64,000 nucleotides of DNA from an uncultured Prevotella sp. (GCA_944320105.1 CALUGA010000001.1:62001-126000), one strand, 5' to 3'. Shown: positions 17,197 through 26,621, counted from the first letter of the stretch. The notes: generated by a model from the letters alone, not told the origin. A program made the numbers and translations.

Positions 17197-18633
17197 ATGG
17201 CAAAAACGCTTTCCAGATTCTATATTCTCAAAAAGGACGAGAACAAAGAAAAGGCCACTCTTTTTGTAAGGGTGCAAGCTCCTAACAGGAGGATTGACGT
17301 GCAGTTTACCACACGTATTCAAGTCGGTGTGGCGGAATGGAAGGCAGCCGTTGCCGATGAAGACTCTTTGGCACGCCACCGAAAACAGAATCCCAAGCTG
17401 CATGACAAGCTGGGCAGGATAGAAGTGATGTTGGAACGTGAAATGTCCGCTTCTCAATTTGACAGGCAGCATATCAGGTCGGAAATATTAGCCATCTCCG
17501 ACCCGAAAAAATATGAAATCCAACGGGCACAAAAAGAGGTAGAAGAGAAAGCGAGACTGGAAGAAGAACGTATCCGTCAAGAACAGGAACGGCTCATTCA
17601 GGAAGGCATCGAGGCAGAGAAGGCCAAGATATGGAATTATCTTTCACGGTTCTGTGCCGACATCAAGTCAGGAAAGCGTTTGAATGGAAATGACAGGTAC
17701 TCAACTGGAACAGTCAAGTCTTGGCACAGTTTCATGAGATTATACGATGACTTCGACAAGAAGCACCAATATACATGGGAAATGGTGAACCGTGAATTTA
17801 CGGCCAGATTCCTTGCTTACATGGAAAAGCATAACTATATGATAACTGCGCAAAACAAATATTTGGTCACTTTCCGGGCACTTGTCGGCTATGCCTATAC
17901 TGATGGTGTACACAATAACAATCGTGCCACCCAATGCTTCTCAAAAAAGAAAATAGACGAGAAGGACAAAGCAGCTGAGATATATCTGACCTCGGCAGAG
18001 CTTCAAGCGTTGTATGAAATGCCGTTGACCGGATTACAGGAACAAGTACGTGACATTTTTCTGGTAGGCTGCTACACCTGCCAGCGCGTGAGTGATTACA
18101 ACAACATATCCCCTGACAGTTTCACAACGACAGCCAAGGGCACACCCATCATCCGGCTTACACAGCAGAAAACACATACGGAGGTGAAAATCCCCATCAT
18201 GAATCCCAACTTACAGGCAATCTGTGAGAAATACGGTTATAATCTGCCTTCCGTGGTTGATGTCATTCTCAACCGATACATCAAGGAAATCCTTAAAGAA
18301 TTATCTGAAACCGTGCCCTCATTGGCAGTAAAGGTTCGGACCAAGTTGACCATGAAGCAAAGAAAGCAGGAAGATGACGGGAGAATCACAGTGGAACGTA
18401 ACAGTAAGGGAGAGGTGATGATGCCCCGTTATAATTGTGTCACAACACATACGGCACGCCGCAGCGGAATCACCAACATGTATCTTACGCACAAATACAC
18501 CATCTTGCAGATGATGCACGTAAGCGGACATAAGACGCAGAAGACTTTCATGGACTATATCAAGCTCTCGTCAGATGAAATAGCAGACGAGATTGATGCC
18601 ATAGCCAACCAGACGAAAATGGACGTGTTTTGA
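17197..18633 (+). CDS. int: Tyrosine-type site-specific integrase
   Basis: 478 residues, plus-strand, first gene inside attL. An N-terminal arm-binding domain (FYILKKDENKEKATLFVRVQ) is followed by a coiled-coil-like Lys/Glu region at about 105-145, a SAM-like core-binding domain at about 150-245, and a C-terminal catalytic domain. The catalytic residues are Arg in CYTCQRVSDYNN, HTARRSG (His-x-x-Arg), HVSGHKTQKTFMDYI (His, and the nucleophile Tyr of MDY). Family and position indicate that it integrates and excises the element at tRNA-Phe. Confidence 0.94.
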   Translation: MAKTLSRFYILKKDENKEKATLFVRVQAPNRRIDVQFTTRIQVGVAEWKAAVADEDSLARHRKQNPKLHDKLGRIEVMLEREMSASQFDRQHIRSEILAISDPKKYEIQRAQKEVEEKARLEEERIRQEQERLIQEGIEAEKAKIWNYLSRFCADIKSGKRLNGNDRYSTGTVKSWHSFMRLYDDFDKKHQYTWEMVNREFTARFLAYMEKHNYMITAQNKYLVTFRALVGYAYTDGVHNNNRATQCFSKKKIDEKDKAAEIYLTSAELQALYEMPLTGLQEQVRDIFLVGCYTCQRVSDYNNISPDSFTTTAKGTPIIRLTQQKTHTEVKIPIMNPNLQAICEKYGYNLPSVVDVILNRYIKEILKELSETVPSLAVKVRTKLTMKQRKQEDDGRITVERNSKGEVMMPRYNCVTTHTARRSGITNMYLTHKYTILQMMHVSGHKTQKTFMDYIKLSSDEIADEIDAIANQTKMDVF

Positions 18634-18784
18634 AAAATACGCTTCAATGGAATTGTACATTTGTGAATTTTGCACATTCCAAGCGCTCAGATAAAAACTG
18701 TTGTGCAGAAAAGTGTTGTGCATTTCTTTTGCACATAAAAATGCCTTTACCTTTGTCGTTTTCAAACATTCAAATCAATTAATT

Positions 18785-19621
18785 ATGAGTAAAGACGATA
18801 AAGTGTTCATGAAGGGGAAAGATGAAGTGAAGGCATGGATGGAGGCTCATCCACAAGAATATGCCCAATTTGCGGCCAAGATGAACGAACAAGGTATTGG
18901 CGGCATCTTAAAGTTGGGCGAGGAAGCCTTTCTGTCCTCGCCTGCCTTTAAGAAAGAAATAGAAAAGATGGTTGCTGTCGGCCATTTTGAGGCATCCTCT
19001 CTCTTGGAAATTCTCTCAATGTCCGATTTCGCTGCCAACTACTTCAAGGGAAAAGAAGATGACAAAATGGCTATGGCCGCATGGATTAAGTATGGTGAAT
19101 CGCCAGAACTGATTGTCAACGAATTGAACAAGACAATGGTAGGGCAAAATAAGCGCAAGTACAGAGGCATTATTTCCTCCTTGCTCAAATTGTTCTGGGA
19201 TAAGTTCTTCCAAAGGTGTTGTCTGCAATATCGTGAACACAGTAAATCCAACAACCAAATAGCAATGGGCAATACTTTTCAGACTTTACTTTCCTCTCAA
19301 GATGAGGGCATGGTGAAAAGAATCGAGGAATGGGCAAGCCGCCAATGTGCAGGAATGAGCACTGCCCACTTGTATATAGCCCTTGTTGAGACCGGAGAGA
19401 TAAGCCCTAAGATGCCATTGACCCGGTTTGTGGATGCGATGCGTGCATCGTTCCCCAATCACACCATCGTTGGCGTACGGCAGTTGCAGAAAAGCGTGAA
19501 TTACCTGCAAAATCTTTCGCCCAACCGAAAACAGTACGGCAAAGACGAACTCGAACACCGCTTTGCCATTAATGCGATAAAGGCAGAAGTCCTGCTTATA
19601 GATACACCATCGGATACCTGA
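18785..19621 (+). CDS. Element-encoded protein of unknown function
   Basis: 278 residues from MSKDDKVFMKGKDEVKAW. Mostly helical, soluble, no signal peptide. It resembles proteins that follow integrase genes in other Bacteroidota elements (perhaps DUF6043, recalled only from the start of the sequence). The C-terminal third (HLYIALVETGEISPKMPLTR; VRQLQKSVNYLQNLSP) looks like a small helical DNA- or protein-binding domain. A role in element control is a guess from position only. Confidence 0.55.
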   Translation: MSKDDKVFMKGKDEVKAWMEAHPQEYAQFAAKMNEQGIGGILKLGEEAFLSSPAFKKEIEKMVAVGHFEASSLLEILSMSDFAANYFKGKEDDKMAMAAWIKYGESPELIVNELNKTMVGQNKRKYRGIISSLLKLFWDKFFQRCCLQYREHSKSNNQIAMGNTFQTLLSSQDEGMVKRIEEWASRQCAGMSTAHLYIALVETGEISPKMPLTRFVDAMRASFPNHTIVGVRQLQKSVNYLQNLSPNRKQYGKDELEHRFAINAIKAEVLLIDTPSDT

Positions 19622-19803
19622 ATTCGATTCGTTTCAATTCGTTCAGTTCGTTTTCGGAGTCGCGAACCGAACGAACTCTTATTTATTTTTAATTCAGCTG
19701 ATTGCCATATACCTTTGCGCCATCACTCCCTGTTGGAGCGGTGGCGTTTCTGTCTTCAATCCGTCGGCAGAACCGGCCTTAACCCAGACGGTAATCAGAT
19801 ATT

Positions 19804-20118
19804 ATGGACGATTTATTCAATATCCTCAATGATGGCAAAGCCCATGTGAAAGTGGAAATGGATGCCGCAGACCTGAAGGCATTCTCGGATGAACTTATCC
19901 GCCGTGCCAAGGACGAACTCGGCACTATGGTGGAAACTGCCCGTAAGGAGCGGATGCTTTCCAAGGCAGAGGTGAAAGATTTGTTCGGTGTATGCGATGC
20001 AACTCTGTGGCACTGGGATAAGAAAGGCATTCTTAAACCAGTCAAGACAGGCAACAAGGTGCTTTATCCCGAATATGAGGTGCGCAAGGCACTCGGTAAA
20101 CGTAACCAAATCATCTAA
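19804..20118 (+). CDS. Helix-turn-helix excisionase-like protein
   Basis: 104 residues. The C-terminal half is a MerR/excisionase-type winged helix: KAEVKDLFGVCDATLWHWDK, then KGILKPVKTGNKVLYPEYEV. The N-terminal half is helical and acidic. Proteins of this form sit between the integrase and the primase/ATPase gene in many Bacteroidota elements and usually act in excision or regulation. The DUF3987 gene follows after 4 bases. Confidence 0.75.
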   Translation: MDDLFNILNDGKAHVKVEMDAADLKAFSDELIRRAKDELGTMVETARKERMLSKAEVKDLFGVCDATLWHWDKKGILKPVKTGNKVLYPEYEVRKALGKRNQII

Positions 20119-20122
20119 AAGT

Positions 20123-21433
20123 ATGGACAACTCTATTATTTTCCCTCTCAGTGTGTTCCCTATGCCCATTCGTAACATAGTGGACTCACTGCATAAGTAC
20201 GAGAATTACCAAATGGATTTCACCGCCTCTGCTTTCCTGACCGTGTTTGCTGCTACTATGGGCAACACGTGGTCGGCCCGTTTCATGACCGGGTGGGTAA
20301 GCCGTCCCATCATCTACATGGTATTGGTCGGCCCACCCAGTTGCGGCAAGACACCGCCACTTCGCCAAGCCATTTCTCCTCTCTTGAAACTGGACGAATC
20401 CTATGACCGTGTCTATGCAAAAGGAATCAGGCAGTACCGTAAATGGGAACGGCTTACTGCCAGACAGCGCAAGCAGCAATCCATGCCGGAAGAGATGGAG
20501 ATGCCACAGCGCAAGTGCCATGTGGTGGTCAACTCTACCATAGAAGCCCTTATTTCAGCCATGCGTGACAATCCCCGTGGAGTGCTCATCTATAATGATG
20601 AGATAGACAGCCTGTTTTCCAACTTCAACCGTTACAACGGCTCGGATGAAAGCTATTTCCTGAGCCTGTTCAGCGGCACGCCATTCAAATATACCCGGAA
20701 GTCGAACAATGAGTACATCTTCCTGTCACAGCCTTATTGTTCCATTATCGGTTCGACACAACCCGGTATGCTTTCCACGCTGTTCGGTGGCAAACGTTCC
20801 CTGAATGGATTTTCTTCCCGTTTTTTGAAGGTCTATCCGCATATCTCAGCTATGCCTTTCTGGAATGAAACTTCCATGCCGGAAGATGTATTGGAGGAAT
20901 GGGAGCATATCATCCGCAAGGTAGACGGCATAAAGCCGCCTACTGTACAAGAGGGAAAAATAAACTCCATTGAACTTTCCTTTTCATCGGCGGCGAAACA
21001 TCGGTTGATAAGCTGGAAGAACGGGGTGAACAGCCGTATCTATTCAGATTCGGAAAGCGAAACGGAGAAAGCTCTGTGTGGCAAACTGGAAACCTACCTT
21101 ATTCGCTTCTGTCTGATTATTCAAGTAATGAGAGGCATCTGCGGGGAAGCCGGAATGGACGAGATAGATGAAGAGAGTGCCCAACGTGCCATTTGGTTGA
21201 CAGAATACTTCCGTGCAATGGAAAGCCGCATAACTCCCGAAATGGAGACAGGCGTATTGGATTTACGGCATACAGAATTGCTTTCCCTCTTGTCTCAATC
21301 GTTCACCACGTCCGAAGCCGTCGCTACCGGTAAGAAGCTCGGCCTGTCAGAATCCACCGTCAAAAGGTTCTTGCGAGAAGGCGCACGTGAGTTCATCCGC
21401 AAAGAAGCGCATGGGCGTTACTGCAAATTCTGA
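20123..21433 (+). CDS. DUF3987 P-loop ATPase (element replication/primase-helicase type)
   Basis: 436 residues from MDNSIIFPLSVFPMPIRN. Walker A is VGPPSCGKTPPLRQAI and Walker B-like is GVLIYNDEIDSLFSNFNRY, followed by sensor-like segments (CSIIGSTQPGMLSTLFGG, then LNGFSSRFLKVYPH). The C-terminal region SEAVATGKKLGLSESTVKRF looks like a winged helix. DUF3987 proteins act like primase-associated helicases of phages and integrative elements; here it probably supports element DNA processing. The frame is open 45 codons further upstream, but that would overlap the HTH gene. Confidence 0.8.
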   Translation: MDNSIIFPLSVFPMPIRNIVDSLHKYENYQMDFTASAFLTVFAATMGNTWSARFMTGWVSRPIIYMVLVGPPSCGKTPPLRQAISPLLKLDESYDRVYAKGIRQYRKWERLTARQRKQQSMPEEMEMPQRKCHVVVNSTIEALISAMRDNPRGVLIYNDEIDSLFSNFNRYNGSDESYFLSLFSGTPFKYTRKSNNEYIFLSQPYCSIIGSTQPGMLSTLFGGKRSLNGFSSRFLKVYPHISAMPFWNETSMPEDVLEEWEHIIRKVDGIKPPTVQEGKINSIELSFSSAAKHRLISWKNGVNSRIYSDSESETEKALCGKLETYLIRFCLIIQVMRGICGEAGMDEIDEESAQRAIWLTEYFRAMESRITPEMETGVLDLRHTELLSLLSQSFTTSEAVATGKKLGLSESTVKRFLREGAREFIRKEAHGRYCKF

Positions 21434-21583
21434 AATGTCAATGACACTTTGACCTTTTTGACATGATGACACTTTACTTTAAGTAAGAAACAGATAGCTG
21501 TTCTTTTCATGGGAGCAAGCTATCTGTTTTAGACCGCTTTATTGCCAAATAATTGCTAAATAAGCTCCTATAACATGCTCAAA

Positions 21584-21616
21584 TCTTGGCTGTGTCGCAA
21601 ATAATTTGTATTTTTG
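21584..21616 (+). promoter_or_regulatory. Promoter of the AbiE operon
   Basis: TCTTG (21584-21588), 20 bases, then TATTTTTG (21609-21616). The -7 box lies within the inverted repeat at 21594-21620. Confidence 0.65.
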
Positions 21617-21620
21617 CGAC
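21594..21620. promoter_or_regulatory. Inverted-repeat operator of the AbiE operon
   Basis: GTCGCAAA and TTTGCGAC form perfect 8-base arms around an 11-base spacer. The site covers the -7 box and lies 14 bases before the antitoxin start. AbiEi-family antitoxins repress their own operons by binding such inverted repeats, so this is a likely autoregulatory site. Confidence 0.65.
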
Positions 21621-21633
21621 AAAATATGATGTA

Positions 21634-22239
21634 ATGGCAAGCATAGAAGAGAATATTTTGACTGCTATTAAGTCTAAAGGAAGAGGTAGTATCTTCTTTC
21701 CTTCGGATTTTACTTCATACGGAGAAGTTAAGGCTGTTGGCAAAAGTCTTGAGCGACTGACTGCAAAAGGCGACATCATCCGTCTGGCGAGAGGCATATA
21801 CACATATCCTGAGGTTGACACAGTCTTGGGACTTGGCGTACTGATGCCATCCATCGAACAAATTGCCGAAACGATAGCCCGTAGGGATAAGGCTCGAATT
21901 GTGCCGACTGGTATATATGCTCTGAACAGATTGGGCATATCTACCCAAGTGCCCATGAATATAGTTTATCTGACAGACGGGGCTTCTCGCAAGGTGAGCT
22001 TAGGAAATGGCCGTTCGATACAGTTCAAATATACGACTCCCAAAAATCTCTCATTTACCAATCCGCTTGCAATGCTTGTTACGTTTGCCCTGAAAGAAAT
22101 AGGAAAAGATAATGTAACGGATGATATTGCCAAACAAATTAAGAATGTGCTTCAAAAAGAAGAGAGGGAAAAAGTGCTGGCGGATGAAGCACTCATGCCG
22201 GCATGGATAAGAACCTTTACGAGACAAGCGTATGAATAA
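21634..22239 (+). CDS. AbiEi-type antitoxin (DUF6088)
   Basis: 201 residues from MASIEENILTAIKSKGRG. The N-terminal winged helix (FFPSDFTSYGEVKAVGKSLE, then RLTAKGDIIRLARGIYTYP) is the AbiEi DNA-binding fold. It is followed by the C-terminal antitoxin domain (NRLGISTQVPMNIVYLTDGA). In type IV AbiE systems this protein represses the operon and counteracts the AbiEii toxin without direct binding. It overlaps the toxin gene by 8 bases. Confidence 0.88.
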   Translation: MASIEENILTAIKSKGRGSIFFPSDFTSYGEVKAVGKSLERLTAKGDIIRLARGIYTYPEVDTVLGLGVLMPSIEQIAETIARRDKARIVPTGIYALNRLGISTQVPMNIVYLTDGASRKVSLGNGRSIQFKYTTPKNLSFTNPLAMLVTFALKEIGKDNVTDDIAKQIKNVLQKEEREKVLADEALMPAWIRTFTRQAYE

Positions 22240-23257
22240 TTACTTTCAACTATCCAAGGAACAACAGCAGATGGTGCTTACCCAAGCTGCTAACAAGACA
22301 GGTTTGCCTGTTCAGGCTGTAGAGAAGGACTTATGGGTAACGGCTGTCCTCCGTGGCATGTTCTCTTTGCCGTATGCTAACCATTTGTCTTTCAAGGGAG
22401 GGACATCGCTAAGCAAGTGCTGGCATCTTATTAACCGCTTTTCTGAAGATATAGATATTGCTATTGACAGGGAATTTCTTGGTTTCGGTGGAGCTTTATC
22501 AAAGACGCAAATAAGTGATAAGTTGCGCCGTGCAGCTTGTACTTTCGTGAGAGAAACTATGCAAAGCGATTTAACGACACAATTATATCAATATGGAATA
22601 TCAAAAGAAAAGTTAAAAGTAAATGTGAATATAACACCTGTCACTACAACAGACCCTGAAGTAATAAACATAAACTATGATTCCGTGTTACCCTTTTCCA
22701 TAGATGGATTGCATGGAAATCAATACATTTTGCCCAAAGTGAAAGTGGAAGTAAGTGGTAGGTCTATGAGTGAACCCGTGAAAGAAATTGCACTTAATTC
22801 TATGATAGACCAAATATATCCTGAAGCTTCTTTTGCGGAACAGAAGTTCATGGTACGAGCAGTTCTTCCGGAACGCACATTTCTTGAAAAGGTGTTTCTG
22901 CTTCATGAAGAGTTTGCCAAGCCAAAGGATTTAATTAGAGTGGAACGTATGTCACGACATATGTATGATATTGGTCAGATGATGAAAACTCCAATAGCTG
23001 AACGTGCCATCAATGACAAAGATCTCTATCGTCAAGTAGTGGAACATCGCCGTACATTCATTGGTTTGCGCGGCTTCGATTATGACACGCTTTATCCTGC
23101 AACACTTAATATCGTTCCACCGGCTTCTATTATTGAACAGTGGAAAATAGATTATGAGAATATGCGGTTACATATGATTTATGGTGAGTCAGAACCATTT
23201 GACATGTTGGTTGAGAACTTGACTAAACTTAACGCTAAAATTAATCAAATAAAATAG
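22232..23257 (+). CDS. AbiEii/AbiGii-type nucleotidyltransferase toxin
   Basis: 341 residues. The nucleotidyltransferase motif LSFKGGTSLSKCW is followed by NRFSEDIDIAIDRE with the two metal-binding Asp, then a conserved Lys segment (YILPKVKVEVSGRSMSEPVK) typical of the AbiEii (DUF1814) family. Known members nucleotidylate tRNA and stop growth during phage infection. The paired antitoxin gene overlaps upstream and the WYL gene begins two bases downstream, so all three are likely one transcript. Confidence 0.9.
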   Translation: MNNYFQLSKEQQQMVLTQAANKTGLPVQAVEKDLWVTAVLRGMFSLPYANHLSFKGGTSLSKCWHLINRFSEDIDIAIDREFLGFGGALSKTQISDKLRRAACTFVRETMQSDLTTQLYQYGISKEKLKVNVNITPVTTTDPEVININYDSVLPFSIDGLHGNQYILPKVKVEVSGRSMSEPVKEIALNSMIDQIYPEASFAEQKFMVRAVLPERTFLEKVFLLHEEFAKPKDLIRVERMSRHMYDIGQMMKTPIAERAINDKDLYRQVVEHRRTFIGLRGFDYDTLYPATLNIVPPASIIEQWKIDYENMRLHMIYGESEPFDMLVENLTKLNAKINQIK

Positions 23258-23259
23258 AT

Positions 23260-24255
23260 ATGGCTAATGTTAAGAGCGGAGCGTTTCGAGAAATAATTAT
23301 AGATAGATGTCTTCAGAGCAGAAGAGGATACTCAACAATGGAGATAATGAAAAAGTGCAATGATGCTCTTGAACGTCGTTGTGAGCCGTTGATTACAGCC
23401 ACCAATACAATTAGGAATGACATTCTGTCCATTGAAAATAGATGGAATGTTGTTGTTGAGCCAATAAAAATTGGTCGTAATATCAGGTATAGATACCAAG
23501 ATCCCAACTTTTCTATATTTAACTTTCCTTTAAATGAAAATGAAATAGCCCAACTAAATCAAGCAGTGTCTTTGCTTAAAAGATTCGAAGGAATGCCTGG
23601 CTTTGATTGGGTTGATGAACTTAATGCTCATCTGCAATCTACAATTAACTTAGAACTAAGACACATCGTTGGGTTTGATGAAAACAAACAGCTTAAGGGT
23701 ATGGAGTATTTTACTCCTCTTTTTGAGTGTATATCAAGAAAAGAAGTTATAAAACTTCAATATCAATCATACAAAGAGAATTCTGCCAAAACCTATGTGA
23801 TACATCCTTATTACTTGAAAGAGTATAATCAGCGCTGGTTTTTATTTGCTTTAAATAATGAATGTCAACATATTACAATATTTCCATTAGACCGTATTAA
23901 GGGATTTACAAAGACATTTGGACTCTTTATAGAGAATAATAAAGTTGACTTTGAACATTATTTCGATAACATAATAGGTGTGAGTTCTAATAAAAGTGAT
24001 GTGCCCACTATTATAATTCTTAAAGTTTGTGCAGAGCAACTTCCATATATGCTTACCAAACCGCTTCATCATACACAGGTAGTTCGCGAATTCATGCAAG
24101 ACGGTGATGCTATTATATCAATAAAGGTTATACCTAATTTTGAATTAATCCAACAGCTCCTATCTTTTGGAGAGCGTGTTACGGTTCTTGAACCAGAAAC
24201 TCTTAGAGATGAAATCAAACATAGAATCGAAAATAATTTGAAAAATTATCGATAG
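23260..24255 (+). CDS. WYL-domain transcriptional regulator
   Basis: 331 residues. The N-terminal HTH region (FREIIIDRCLQSRRGYSTME, then IMKKCNDALERRC) precedes a WYL domain at about 150-235: KEVIKLQYQSYKENSAKTYV, HPYYLKEYNQRWFLFALNNE, and TIFPLDRIKGF. A C-terminal WCX extension ends at FGERVTVLEPETLRDEI. WYL proteins often repress defence operons (for example BrxR, CapW). A palindrome begins at the base after this stop codon, in front of the next operon, so this protein is the obvious candidate to control it. Confidence 0.88.
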   Translation: MANVKSGAFREIIIDRCLQSRRGYSTMEIMKKCNDALERRCEPLITATNTIRNDILSIENRWNVVVEPIKIGRNIRYRYQDPNFSIFNFPLNENEIAQLNQAVSLLKRFEGMPGFDWVDELNAHLQSTINLELRHIVGFDENKQLKGMEYFTPLFECISRKEVIKLQYQSYKENSAKTYVIHPYYLKEYNQRWFLFALNNECQHITIFPLDRIKGFTKTFGLFIENNKVDFEHYFDNIIGVSSNKSDVPTIIILKVCAEQLPYMLTKPLHHTQVVREFMQDGDAIISIKVIPNFELIQQLLSFGERVTVLEPETLRDEIKHRIENNLKNYR

Positions 24256-24290
24256 GTTCAAATAGATTGAACGTATGGCGTATAACTTTG
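24256..24290 (+). promoter_or_regulatory. Promoter and palindromic operator of the kinase - receiver - DprA-fusion operon
   Basis: GTTCAA-ATAGA-TTGAAC (24256-24272) is a perfect 17-base palindrome. It starts on the base after the WYL stop codon, and 10 bases after it comes TAACTTTG (24283-24290), a Bacteroidota -7 box; no good -33 box is visible, as expected for a regulated promoter. The site would cover the -33 region, where a repressor or activator could act. Confidence 0.55.
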
Positions 24291-24335
24291 CACTTGAAAT
24301 CAGTTAGCAATGTTTAATTTTAAATTTTGATTCAC

Positions 24336-25697
24336 ATGATGGATGTTTTTTCTTCAGATTCTCAAATGATTTCTATTAGCAAGTGTCTTAATTGGGCAAA
24401 ATGGGTTGAATTGAGAGAACCAGAAAATGGATATATATTCACGGACGAGTATCTTGCTTCAAATTGGGACGATATTGACGTTCATCCCGAAAATCTTCCG
24501 AAAGGTAAGGCACAAAAAGGCATGCGTAAAGTTACTTCCCCGGTTCTTTTACTTAAATCTCATGCTCCCAAGATGGCTTTTATCTTGGCTACAGAAATGT
24601 CACCTGTTTATTTCTGTTCATCCTTTAATCGTATTAAAGAGGATGGGTACACGATGCTGTTTGGTCTGATGCCCAATGTATGGCCGGAGTACTTTTTCTA
24701 TATGTCAAAGTACAACTCATGGTGCAATATATCTCATCATATAGATGAAGCAGCAAAATATGATCTCTGTACGGGATTTCGTGAAGTTGGTCATTGCCAT
24801 TTTGATGGAAATGAAGAATGGGTAATAGATGCTGAAACTGTTTTTTTAAATGGCATACGCCCTGGAGATCTCATTCCTTTACTATCTGTACAGCGTCAGC
24901 AAATAGATGACGCAAAAATGATGGAGAAAGCGATTCTTGACCGAATGTTAGAGAAAGAACGTAAATTCCAACAAAAGGAATGGTTGAATGAAACGCACAT
25001 CCGTAATAGCAAGCATCGACTTAGTAATGAAATAATGCCTGCACGAATGGCAGTAGAGCGTCTAGAACGTTTCCTCGTTAACTCTTCTGAGGGTATAAAG
25101 CTATCATCTATAATAGGTCAAGCGACCCAACAAACAGTGGGTGATTTGCTGAATAATCTTAAGACCTCAATACAAAATATTGAGATGGAGATAAACAATT
25201 TGACTAAGAGCGAAACTATCGGAGAGCAACTTGAAACATTGGAAGTTGAACATTTCATTAGAGAGTATTGTGAGAATTTAGCTTCAAAATTTGGTCGACA
25301 TTTTAGAGTTGGTGTTGATTGTAGGGATAAAGGGCTAAAGATAAAGATTTCACGCAAACCCTTAATGGAATTATTTGATAATGTATTTACAAATGCAGTC
25401 CGTCATGGCTTCACAGACGATACGAGAGAGGATTATAAAATTCTTATTATTATTTCTAAGACGGATAAGGGTTTTTGTAAAATTGACATAGCCAACAATG
25501 GTAATCCAATCTCTGAAAGAGGACGTGGTGAATATTTTGTTCGTGGTAGCTTCGCAGGAAAAACTGGTCATACAGGTATCGGAGGAGCGCGTGTGTTTGA
25601 AATATGCGAAGAATTTAATGGGAAGGCTATAGAACCATATTCTATTGAAGGTTTTCCTGTGGTTATCAGTGTGGAATTCCCTATTGTCTCACTTTAA
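24336..25697 (+). CDS. Cytoplasmic histidine-kinase-like protein
   Basis: 453 residues without membrane segments or signal peptide. Residues 1-190 form an unassigned N-terminal (sensor) region. A coiled coil at about 190-215 leads to a DHp-like helix with IRNSKHRLSNEIMPARMAVE, where the His near residue 227 is the candidate phospho-acceptor. The C-terminal GHKL ATPase domain has an N-box (LMELFDNVFTNAVRHGF), G1 (IDIANNGNPIS) and G2 (GHTGIGGARVFEIC). It is followed after 10 bases by a receiver-like gene. The ATG at 24336 or the adjacent one at 24339 is the start. Confidence 0.78.
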   Translation: MMDVFSSDSQMISISKCLNWAKWVELREPENGYIFTDEYLASNWDDIDVHPENLPKGKAQKGMRKVTSPVLLLKSHAPKMAFILATEMSPVYFCSSFNRIKEDGYTMLFGLMPNVWPEYFFYMSKYNSWCNISHHIDEAAKYDLCTGFREVGHCHFDGNEEWVIDAETVFLNGIRPGDLIPLLSVQRQQIDDAKMMEKAILDRMLEKERKFQQKEWLNETHIRNSKHRLSNEIMPARMAVERLERFLVNSSEGIKLSSIIGQATQQTVGDLLNNLKTSIQNIEMEINNLTKSETIGEQLETLEVEHFIREYCENLASKFGRHFRVGVDCRDKGLKIKISRKPLMELFDNVFTNAVRHGFTDDTREDYKILIIISKTDKGFCKIDIANNGNPISERGRGEYFVRGSFAGKTGHTGIGGARVFEICEEFNGKAIEPYSIEGFPVVISVEFPIVSL

Positions 25698-25707
25698 TTT
25701 TTTTTAT

Positions 25708-26607
25708 ATGATAGAAGTTCTTTGGATAGACGATGAGTGTATGACAGACTCCGGTAAGCGATCTCCAATGGGAGAGGAGTTTGTGAACTATGCTTATGAG
25801 CAAAAAATAAAGATAACCCCAATGCAAACTTACAAGGAGGGCGTTGGTGCTATTAGAAACAATCCTCATAAATGGTGCGCTGTGATTCTTGATATTCACA
25901 ATCAGAAAGCAACATCAGGAAAGGCTTCGGACGATTTTGATGCAGCAAGAGATGAAATTAAGAGCATACAGGCTCTTAATCATCAAAAAGAACCTTACAT
26001 CTTTATTTTATCTGGTAATAAGCTATATCACGGAGAACATTCTACTATAAGGAAACCTGATTATTGTTCTAAAAGTATTTATGACAAGAATGGAGAGGAT
26101 TATAAACTGTTGTTCGAAGATATACTTAAAATACAAAACGTATCTAAACTTTACACATGCCAAGAACTGTACAAAGACGTTTTAACTATCGCAAATGACT
26201 TTTGCGGAGAAGAAACTCTGCAAAGACTTTTGAAGGTTTTGTATGAGATAACTATAAACGATGTAAAAAATAATCCTGCTTTATTCAATGATATGAGAAA
26301 AATTCTTGAGGATATCTCGGAAGGACTAAAGCAACTTGGCTATCCTTATTTTCTAGAAACAAAAGAAAAGGTAACATTAAACAACCTTTCTCGTTACGTT
26401 GATAGCGATATGAATGTTCCTGAATATATACAGCGCGCTTTTCACACATTAGACAGAGTTGTGCAGGATGGTTCTCATAGTCAAAAAGCTGCAAAAGAAA
26501 GGTTTAAGGTTGATTGCGATGTTGCCCATTCAATGGCACCTTATTTACTTCGGAGCTGTGTGTATGAGTTGTGTAACATTCTAATATGGATGCGAAGTCT
26601 GGCTTAA
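25708..26607 (+). CDS. Receiver-domain protein with unknown helical C-terminal domain
   Basis: 299 residues. The N-terminal ~135 residues look like a response-regulator receiver: VLWIDDE with acidic D8/D9, AVILDIHN with candidate phospho-acceptor D62, FILSGNK with S102, and Lys in YCSKSIYDK near 122. An insertion at about 66-90 makes it divergent. The C-terminal half (about 140-299) is helical, without a DNA-binding motif that I recognise, so the output is more likely protein interaction than transcription. It is placed between the kinase-like gene and the HAD-PRTase-DprA fusion, 14 bases before the latter. Confidence 0.7.
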   Translation: MIEVLWIDDECMTDSGKRSPMGEEFVNYAYEQKIKITPMQTYKEGVGAIRNNPHKWCAVILDIHNQKATSGKASDDFDAARDEIKSIQALNHQKEPYIFILSGNKLYHGEHSTIRKPDYCSKSIYDKNGEDYKLLFEDILKIQNVSKLYTCQELYKDVLTIANDFCGEETLQRLLKVLYEITINDVKNNPALFNDMRKILEDISEGLKQLGYPYFLETKEKVTLNNLSRYVDSDMNVPEYIQRAFHTLDRVVQDGSHSQKAAKERFKVDCDVAHSMAPYLLRSCVYELCNILIWMRSLA

Positions 26608-26621
26608 TATGATTTAATGGT

